The notes under the pieces: model-generated
Seen by the model: only the letters and a program-made list of their open reading frames with translations
Database searches by the model: none
What the model was told of the DNA's origin: nothing
Source: CBDBJQ01 sp965206405
Lineage (GTDB): Bacteria; Pseudomonadota; Alphaproteobacteria; UBA8366
NCBI GenBank assembly: GCA_965206405.1
Contig: CBDBJQ010000006.1
Span: 496,001 to 560,000 of the forward strand
Length of the DNA stretch: 64,000 nt
Reading direction: 5' to 3'
In this document: positions 54,306-61,257 of the stretch, one piece after another
Numbering within the stretch: position 1 is the first letter of the stretch
How the letters are laid out: every line of letters starts with the position of its first letter
Position numbers and translations under genes: made by a program

Positions 54306-55586
54306 ATGGGAAATTCGGCGAGCGGTTCCGGCAAGGAGTCTGGCGGCAATCTCGGCATCGATGGTGGTCGGCTGTGGGACAGCCTGATGGAGATGGCGCA
54401 AATCGGCGCCACCGAGAAAGGCGGCGTCCGCCGCCTCGCTCTCACCGATCTTGACCGTGACTCGCGGAACCTCTTTATCGCCTGGTGCGAGGCGGCGGGA
54501 TGCACAACGCATGCCGACGCGATGGGCAACATCTTCGCCCGCCGACCAGGACGCGATGATTCCCTGCCGCCGGTAGTCACCGGAAGCCATCTCGACAGCC
54601 AGCCCTCCGGCGGCAAGTTCGATGGCGCGTATGGCGTGCTGGCCGGCCTCGAGGTGGTGCGCAGCCTCAACGACGCCAGCATCGAGACCGAGGCGCCCAT
54701 CGAGGTCGTGTGCTGGACTAACGAGGAGGGGTCGCGCTTCCCGCCGGCGATGATCGGCTCGGCGGTTTTCGCCGGCGTCTACGATCTTGCCTACGGCTAT
54801 GCCTGTGAGGATGTCGACGGCCTCACCATTGAGGCCGAGCTGGAACGGATCGGTTTCCTCGGCGAGGGTTGTGGTCACCCGGTCGGGGCATATTTCGAGG
54901 CCCATATCGAGCAGGGGCCGATCCTCGAGAACGAAAACAAAACAATCGGCGTCGTCACTGGCGCACAGGGACAGCGCTGGTTCGATGTTGTGGTAACCGG
55001 GATGGAAGCCCATGCGGGACCGACCCCGATGGAGCTGCGCCGCGATGCGCTGGTCGGCGCGGCCCGCCTGATCGACGGCATCAACCGGATTGGTCGCCGC
55101 TTCCAGCCCGGTGCCTGCGCCACGGTCGGAATGGCCCAGATCCACCCCAACAGCCGCAACGTCATCCCCGGCCGCGTGTCCTTCTCTGTCGATATGCGCC
55201 ATCCCGAGATTGACCGTCTTGAGGCGATGGTCGCCGAGATGCACAAACTCGCCGACAAAACTGCGGCGGCGGCCAGCGGTGATGGCCTCGAGATCGAGAT
55301 CACCAAAATCATGGAGTTCGAGCCGGTGCCCTTCGATGAGGATTGTATGAGACTGGTGCGCGAGGGCGCGGAGCGGGCCGGGCTTTCGCATCGCGATATC
55401 GTCAGCGGTGCTGGGCACGACGCCGTTCATGTTGCCGGTGTAGCGCCGACTGGGATGATCTTCGTGCCCTGCGCGGACGGCATCAGCCACAACGAGATCG
55501 AGAGCGCCGAGCCTGATGACCTCACCGCCGGATGCAACGTGCTGCTACACGCGATTCTCGAAAAGGCCGGGATACCTCAGGACTGA
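54306..55586 (+). CDS. M20-family hydantoinase/carbamoylase amidohydrolase
   Basis: A 426-residue Zn/Mn-dependent amidohydrolase of the N-carbamoyl-amino-acid hydrolase / allantoate amidohydrolase group. Metal ligands are in VVTGSHLDSQPSGGKFDGAYG, CWTNEEGSRF, FEAHIEQGP and the C-terminal GISHNEIE; EAHAGPTPM is in the dimerisation lid. Substrate (carbamoyl amino acid, allantoate or ureidoglycine) is open. Start at 54306, preceded by GAGGAGCG; an ATG at 54246 is unlikely. No pyrimidine or purine catabolic genes are adjacent. Confidence 0.9.
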   Translation: MGNSASGSGKESGGNLGIDGGRLWDSLMEMAQIGATEKGGVRRLALTDLDRDSRNLFIAWCEAAGCTTHADAMGNIFARRPGRDDSLPPVVTGSHLDSQPSGGKFDGAYGVLAGLEVVRSLNDASIETEAPIEVVCWTNEEGSRFPPAMIGSAVFAGVYDLAYGYACEDVDGLTIEAELERIGFLGEGCGHPVGAYFEAHIEQGPILENENKTIGVVTGAQGQRWFDVVVTGMEAHAGPTPMELRRDALVGAARLIDGINRIGRRFQPGACATVGMAQIHPNSRNVIPGRVSFSVDMRHPEIDRLEAMVAEMHKLADKTAAAASGDGLEIEITKIMEFEPVPFDEDCMRLVREGAERAGLSHRDIVSGAGHDAVHVAGVAPTGMIFVPCADGISHNEIESAEPDDLTAGCNVLLHAILEKAGIPQD

Positions 55587-55638
55587 CGATCTGCCGTGAC
55601 CGCGTCAGTCACATGATGTGGGGCCGGATCGGGGCGAG

Positions 55639-56700
55639 TTAGCCACCCCGCATGACGAACACGGCCCGGATGGCACTCCCGAACAGCAGGATTGCGCCGG
55701 CCTGGTGCAGAACCGCAAGCGTGAGCGGTGTTGCGGCGAGCAGGGTGGCGATGCCGAGGCCGCCTTGGAGAACTGCGGCTGCAAGCACGATATCGGCCGC
55801 CCGCCGGCAGCGGATGTCGAGCTGTTCGCGCCCGGCGATGATGCGCAGGGTGATCACAACACCGAGCACGATATAAGCCGCGACTCGGTGGTCGAACTGC
55901 ACCGTCAGAGGGGATTCGAACACTGCCAGCCATCCTGGTGGATCGGCGAACAGACCGTCGGGAACCAAAGCGCCGTCGATCAGGGGCCAGTCGGTATAGA
56001 TGCGACCTGCCTCCAGCCCGGCGACCAGCGCACCCGAGAGAATCGCAACGGCGATACAGACCAGAGAGGCTGTGGCCAGATGTCGCGCCGGTGCGGGTGC
56101 CGGCGGGCGGGTGTCGTGGCCTGCGCTCCTGAGCCAGATCCAGAACAGCCAGCCGAGGATCAGGAAAGCAAGGGCGAGATGGACCGCCAGCCGGTACTGG
56201 CTGACATCATGCCGCCCGGAGAACCCGCTTTTGACCATCCACCAGCCGATCACGGCCTGGAGTGCGCCGAGCGCGAACACACCCGTAAGATGACCGGCGG
56301 CGTCCACCGACAACCGTCGCGTGATGAGGAACCACAGGCCGGGAAGCGCGAAGACGAGGCCGATTAGCCGGCCCCAGAGGCGGTGGATGTACTCCCACCA
56401 GAAGATGCGCCGGAATTCTGCCAGCGTCATGCCGGCGTTCTCGAGTCGGTATTCCGAGGTCTCTCTGTAGAGGGCGAAGATTCGCTGCCACTCCGCTTCG
56501 TCGAGCGGTGGCAGGAAGCCGAGCAGTGGTCGCCACTCGACCATCGAAAGCCCGGATTCAGTAAGCCGCGTGATCGCTCCGATCAGCATCATGGCGACCA
56601 CCATGATGCAACAGAGGGCGAGCCAGAGCCGGACTGGAGTCGATGCTTTTGTCGGTGCTTCGGTGGCCGGCACTTCGGTGAAAGGCAGTGGCGTGTTCAC
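55639..56700 (-). CDS. ctaA: Heme A synthase (Cox15 type)
   Basis: Converts heme O to heme A for aa3-type cytochrome oxidases; 353 residues with eight helices. Signatures: GAITRLTESGLSMVEWRP, FWWEYIHRLWGRLIGL, GWWMVKSGF and FDHRVAAYIVLGVVI, with heme-ligand histidines. Matches the long alphaproteobacterial form. 24 bases after korB. Confidence 0.95.
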   Translation of the reverse strand: MNTPLPFTEVPATEAPTKASTPVRLWLALCCIMVVAMMLIGAITRLTESGLSMVEWRPLLGFLPPLDEAEWQRIFALYRETSEYRLENAGMTLAEFRRIFWWEYIHRLWGRLIGLVFALPGLWFLITRRLSVDAAGHLTGVFALGALQAVIGWWMVKSGFSGRHDVSQYRLAVHLALAFLILGWLFWIWLRSAGHDTRPPAPAPARHLATASLVCIAVAILSGALVAGLEAGRIYTDWPLIDGALVPDGLFADPPGWLAVFESPLTVQFDHRVAAYIVLGVVITLRIIAGREQLDIRCRRAADIVLAAAVLQGGLGIATLLAATPLTLAVLHQAGAILLFGSAIRAVFVMRGG

Positions 56701-56724
56701 GCCCGCCTGATTACACCTGCCGCG

Positions 56725-57747
56725 TTATACCTGCCAGGTGTGGCCTTCCCGTATCAGGGCCGCGAGGTCGTGGGTCGGCAATCTCTCGGCGGCGGCCTCG
56801 GTCAGGGTGCTGACGCTTTTGTCGTAGCTGGTGCCGGGATTGCAGTAGAGCACGCCGAGCACGACGGGAAACTTCGGCGGTTCCAGCATTGCCAGCATGC
56901 CGGCGAGCGCCCGGTTGGTCTCGTCATGGACCAGAATGCCGGCATCCTCGGGCGACTTGCCATCGAGTTCGATCACCTCGAGTTCCAGCGCCCCTTCCTT
57001 CAACCGCAGCCCCTTTTCGTTCTCCGCGCCGAAGGTCAGCGGCTTGCCGTGCTCGGCGAAGAGCTGGGTGTTGGCGGCAACGGACTTGTCGGTGAAGTGG
57101 CTGAATGCGCCGTCGTTGTAGACGAGGCAGTTCTGGAAGATCTCGATGAAGGAGGCGCCGCTGTGCGTGTGCGCACGAGTCAGTACCTCGGGCAGGTGGC
57201 GCTGCAGCGTATCCACGGTGCGGGCGACAAACCGGGCGCCGGCGCCGAGCCCGAAGGCGGCCGCGTTGATCGGGTTGTCGAGCGAGCCGAGCGGGGTCGA
57301 GGGGGATCGGGTTCCGGTCTTGGAGGTCGGCGAGTACTGACCCTTGGTGAGCCCATAGATCTCGTTGTTGAACAGCAGGACCTGCATATCGACATCGCGG
57401 CGCAGCAAGTGCAACGTGTGGTTGCCGCCGATCGACAGCATGTCGCCGTCCCCGCCGACGACCCAGATGTCGAGCTCCGGATTGGCGAGCTTGATACCGG
57501 TGGCGATCGCCGGCGCCCGGCCGTGGATCGTATGGAAGCCATAGGTTTCCATGTAGTAGGGGAAACGCGCCGCACAGCCGATGCCGGAGACGAAGACAGT
57601 GTTTTCCGGATGCACGTTGAGATCGGCAAGAGTCTTGCGCACGCCCTTGAGGATTGCGTAGTCGCCGCAGCCCGGGCACCAGCGCACTTCCTGATCGGTA
57701 GTGTAGTCCTTGACCGTCAGTTTTGCGGGGTCGGTCATCGAGGTCAT
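56725..57747 (-). CDS. korB: 2-oxoglutarate:ferredoxin oxidoreductase subunit beta
   Basis: Thiamine-diphosphate and Fe-S subunit, 340 residues. Cluster and TPP motifs: RWCPGCGDYAILKG, FVSGIGCAARFPYYM and VVGGDGDMLSIGGNH with the GDG...N TPP pattern. Works with KorA to oxidise 2-oxoglutarate to succinyl-CoA, reducing ferredoxin. GGAGA lies 9 bases before the ATG. Confidence 0.94.
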   Translation of the reverse strand: MTSMTDPAKLTVKDYTTDQEVRWCPGCGDYAILKGVRKTLADLNVHPENTVFVSGIGCAARFPYYMETYGFHTIHGRAPAIATGIKLANPELDIWVVGGDGDMLSIGGNHTLHLLRRDVDMQVLLFNNEIYGLTKGQYSPTSKTGTRSPSTPLGSLDNPINAAAFGLGAGARFVARTVDTLQRHLPEVLTRAHTHSGASFIEIFQNCLVYNDGAFSHFTDKSVAANTQLFAEHGKPLTFGAENEKGLRLKEGALELEVIELDGKSPEDAGILVHDETNRALAGMLAMLEPPKFPVVLGVLYCNPGTSYDKSVSTLTEAAAERLPTHDLAALIREGHTWQV

Positions 57748-57807
57748 CTATCGGGTCTCCAGGTCGGGTCCGGGCCGTTGTCAGGTTCGGTTTTCGCGCG
57801 GTCCAGG

Positions 57808-59676
57808 TCAGGTCTTCAGGATTTCGTCGATTGCGTTCTCGATTTCAACGATCTTGAACGGCTTGCCGGTGACCCGGTTAACGCCAACGGCTGGCACGAG
57901 ATACTGATCACGCAGGACGGTCGTCAGCTGCCCGGTGTTCATTTCAGGTACGAGAATCTTGTCGAAGCCGCCAAGCAGATCGCCGAGATTCCCCGGCAGT
58001 GGCCATAGGTGGCGCAGGTGGATGTGCGAGACCGCAAGGCCACGGCCGCGAGCGTTCTCGACGGCACGGCTGATCGGGCCATAGGTCGAACCCCAGCCGA
58101 CCACCGCGAGCTGGCCCTTGTCACCACCCTGCTCGACCATCTGGGGCGGGATATCGCGGACGATGCCGTCGATTTTCGCCTTGCGCACCATCGTCATCCG
58201 GTGGTGGTTCTCGGGATCGTAGGAGATGTGTCCGGAAGCGTAATCCTTCTCGAGACCGCCGATGCGGTGGGCGAGGCCGGGCGTTCCGGGTTTGACCCAG
58301 GGCCGAGCCAGGGTGTCGGTGGGACGCAGGAAGGCGTGGAAATCCTCCGGGTCGTCGTGGAATACCGCCGGCTCGCTGTCGGCCTCGGGAACGTCGGGCA
58401 GCATCCAGGGCTCGGCCGCGTTCACAATGTAGGTGTCGCTCATCACCATCACCGGGGTCATGTAGCAGACCGCAAGACGCACTGCCTCGGCAGCAACATC
58501 AAAGCAGTCCGAGGGCGACCGTGTTGCCAGCACGACCAGCGGGCTGTCGGCGTTGCGCCCGTACACCGCCTGGTAGAGATCCGACTGCTCGGTCTTGGTC
58601 GGCATGCCGGTCGAGGGTCCGGCCCGCTGCGAGTTGACGATGATCATCGGCAGCTCGCAGGCAACGGCAAGGCCGATCGCCTCGGTCTTGAGCGCCACGC
58701 CGGGACCCGAGCTCGAGGTGATGCCGAGAGAGCCGGCATAGGACGCGCCGATCGCAGCACTCGCTGCGGCGATCTCGTCCTCGGCCTGGAAGGTGGTGAT
58801 GCCGAAATTGCGCATCCGCGCCAGCGTGTGCAGCAGCGACGAGGCCGGAGTGATTGGATAGGAGCAGAAGACGATCTCGAGGCTGGCCCGCTGCGCGCCC
58901 GCCGCCAGGCCCCAGGCCATCGCCTCGGTGCCGGTGACGTTGCGATAGAGGCCGGGCTCGAGTGCCGCCGCCGGCACCGAATAGGTACCGATCTCGGTCG
59001 GCATCTCGGCCGTCTCGCCAAACGCGTGGCCGGCGTTCAGGGCCAGCGTGTTGGCTTTCGCCACATCCGGCAGGTTGGCGAACTTCGCTTCCAGCCATTC
59101 CCGCGTCGAGACGCGGTCGCGGTCGTAGAGCCAGTAGATCAGGCCGAGGGTCCAGAAGTTCTTGCATCGCAGGCTGTCGCGCTGGCTCAAGCCCGTTTCC
59201 TTGACGGCCTCGAGGGTGAGGCGCGAGATGTCGATCGGGACGACGCGGTACTTCGCCAGCGAATCACCCTCGCGCGGATCGCTCTCGAACCCGGCCCGGG
59301 AGATGTTGCGGTCGCTGAAGGCACCGCTGTCGATGATCACCGTCCCGCCGTCCTTGAGGTCGTCAATGTTGACTTTCAACGCCGCCGGATTGAGAGCGAC
59401 GAGAACGTCCGGGGCGTCGCCTGAGGTCTCGATGGTGCGGGCCCCGAAATTGATCTGGAAGGCGGAGACGCCAAAGGTGGTGCCGGTCGGTGCACGGATC
59501 TCCGCGGGGAAATCCGGGAAGGTGGCAAGGTCATTGCCGGCGAGCGCAGTGGTGTCGGTGAACTGGCTGCCGGTGATCTGGATGCCGTCGCCGGAATCAC
59601 CGGCAAAGCGGATAACGACGGAAGCGAGTTCCTGTCTCGGCGGCAAGTCGAGGCTTTCGGCCGGAGCGGATGACAT
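57808..59676 (-). CDS. korA: 2-oxoglutarate:ferredoxin oxidoreductase fused gamma-alpha subunit
   Basis: A 622-residue fusion. The gamma-type domain is N-terminal (VVIRFAGDSGDGIQITGSQF). The alpha pyrimidine-binding domain is in the second half (AMAWGLAAGAQRA, FCSYPITPASSLLHTLA, QAEDEIAAASAAIGASYAGS). A C-terminal transketolase-like domain includes VGWGSTYGP. I start at 59676 (MSSAPAESLDLPP); an ATG at 59712 is the alternative. Upstream of korB by 60 bases on the same strand. Confidence 0.93.
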   Translation of the reverse strand: MSSAPAESLDLPPRQELASVVIRFAGDSGDGIQITGSQFTDTTALAGNDLATFPDFPAEIRAPTGTTFGVSAFQINFGARTIETSGDAPDVLVALNPAALKVNIDDLKDGGTVIIDSGAFSDRNISRAGFESDPREGDSLAKYRVVPIDISRLTLEAVKETGLSQRDSLRCKNFWTLGLIYWLYDRDRVSTREWLEAKFANLPDVAKANTLALNAGHAFGETAEMPTEIGTYSVPAAALEPGLYRNVTGTEAMAWGLAAGAQRASLEIVFCSYPITPASSLLHTLARMRNFGITTFQAEDEIAAASAAIGASYAGSLGITSSSGPGVALKTEAIGLAVACELPMIIVNSQRAGPSTGMPTKTEQSDLYQAVYGRNADSPLVVLATRSPSDCFDVAAEAVRLAVCYMTPVMVMSDTYIVNAAEPWMLPDVPEADSEPAVFHDDPEDFHAFLRPTDTLARPWVKPGTPGLAHRIGGLEKDYASGHISYDPENHHRMTMVRKAKIDGIVRDIPPQMVEQGGDKGQLAVVGWGSTYGPISRAVENARGRGLAVSHIHLRHLWPLPGNLGDLLGGFDKILVPEMNTGQLTTVLRDQYLVPAVGVNRVTGKPFKIVEIENAIDEILKT

Positions 59677-59795
59677 GGGGTCGTGGTTCTCCCTTGCGGG
59701 TCCAGGGGGCATCTCGCGCTAGGTTACGCGCCGCCCACCTGCTTTAGGATGATTTTAGGATGTCGGTGGCAATTGCCAACCCTGGCGAGGCGTAT

Positions 59796-61112
59796 TCATC
59801 CGCCGTCTCCGAGCACAGCCAGCATATCTTCGATCCGGGTTAGCTTGCGCCGCGGGGATTCCGCCAGCGCTGCCGCCTTTTCTATCTTGTCGATCTTCTG
59901 CCAATCGGTGTAGGAAACGGTGCGCACACCCTTGTCGCCGAGCAGGGCCGAGAGCCCGTCGCGGCCGGCCTTGCCACCCGGTTCGCACTCGGCGGCGATA
60001 TGCTGGGCGGCGCGGTCGCCGTCATGCTTGTTGGTGCCGATCACCCCGGTCGGGCCGCGCATGATCCAGCCCACCGCATAGAGGCCTTTTTCGATGCGTC
60101 CGTCATCGTGGCGGACGACGTTGTTGTCCTCGTCGAATGGCACGCCCGGAATAGCTTGACCCTTGTAGCCGATGGCCGGGATGACGATGCCGCAGGCGAT
60201 GTCGTAGGTCTCGCCCGTGCCGACCGCGCGGCCGTCGCGCACCTCGGTCTTCTCGAAGCGGATGCCCTCGACCTTGTCGCTGCCGAAAATCTCGACCGGC
60301 TGGGCGTAGAACTGGAAGTGGATCTGCCGGCTTTTCCCGTCCGCATCTGCGCCGACAAAACCCCGCATGGTCTCGAGGTTACGCTCGACGAGCCGGCGGT
60401 CGCGGTCGCTGATCTTGGCGTCCTCGGGCACCCCGTCGGGGAGCACGGCGGGATCGACCACGGGCGCGCAGTCGACGAGCTCGCCCATCTCGCGCAGCTC
60501 GACATTGGTGAACTTGGCCTCGATCGGTCCGCGCCGCCCGACCATGTAGACGTCGGACAGCGGCGCGGCGTGGATCGCCTCGGCGGCATAATCAGCAAGA
60601 TCAGAGGTCGCCATCTCCTCTGGCGTCTTGGTCAGCACGCGGGCACAGTCGATGGCGACATTGCCGTTGCCGACGACAACCACGGCCTCGGTTTCGAGAT
60701 CGGGGGCGAGATCGCGGAAATCCGGATGGCCGTTGTACCAGCCGACGAAATCAGCGGAGCCGAAAACGCCGATCTTGTCCTCGCCCGGGATACCGAGCTT
60801 GCGGTCGAAAGGGGAGCCGGTGGCCAGCACCACGGCGTCATACAGCCCGCGCAACTCATCAAGGGCGATGTCGTGGTCGAGCGCCACGTTGCCGAAATAC
60901 AACACCGCGTCGTCGAGCGCCGTGCGCTCATAGGCCCGCATGACGTTCTTGGTTTTCTGGTGATCGGGGGCGACGCCGCCGCGGATCAGCCCGAACGGTG
61001 TCGGCAGTCGGTCGATGAAGTCGATCTCGCAGTCGGTATCCGACTTGAGAAGGGCCGCGGCGGTGTAGAAACCGCTCGGGCCGGCGCCGATGATCGCTAC
61101 CCGGAGGGTCAT
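59796..61112 (-). CDS. Adrenodoxin-reductase-like ferredoxin-NADP reductase
   Basis: A 438-residue flavoprotein of the FprA type: FAD site RVAIIGAGPSGFYTAAALL, NADP site VVVGNGNVAIDCARVL, and YMVGRRGPIEAKFTNVELRE. C-terminal GWIMRGPTGVIGTNKHDG is characteristic. It shuttles electrons between NADPH and ferredoxin. Located 119 bases upstream of korA on the same strand, it could reoxidise the ferredoxin that KorAB reduces. Pairing is an inference. Confidence 0.93.
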   Translation of the reverse strand: MTLRVAIIGAGPSGFYTAAALLKSDTDCEIDFIDRLPTPFGLIRGGVAPDHQKTKNVMRAYERTALDDAVLYFGNVALDHDIALDELRGLYDAVVLATGSPFDRKLGIPGEDKIGVFGSADFVGWYNGHPDFRDLAPDLETEAVVVVGNGNVAIDCARVLTKTPEEMATSDLADYAAEAIHAAPLSDVYMVGRRGPIEAKFTNVELREMGELVDCAPVVDPAVLPDGVPEDAKISDRDRRLVERNLETMRGFVGADADGKSRQIHFQFYAQPVEIFGSDKVEGIRFEKTEVRDGRAVGTGETYDIACGIVIPAIGYKGQAIPGVPFDEDNNVVRHDDGRIEKGLYAVGWIMRGPTGVIGTNKHDGDRAAQHIAAECEPGGKAGRDGLSALLGDKGVRTVSYTDWQKIDKIEKAAALAESPRRKLTRIEDMLAVLGDGG

Positions 61113-61257
61113 TCGCGCCGCACTCCGCTACTGTGCTTCATGTCGTTTCGTGTGCCGTGTATGCCGTGTTGGGCGCCCGGCCGATAATTCCGGGGCAGAC
61201 GGCGGGTAATCGCGGGAGACATTACCCAACCGGCCCGCAACACGCCACCCCGATCCT

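Noticed and set aside
56383..59424. Long frames antisense to ctaA, korB and korA
   Set aside because: Opposite to intact, identified genes and without start signals.
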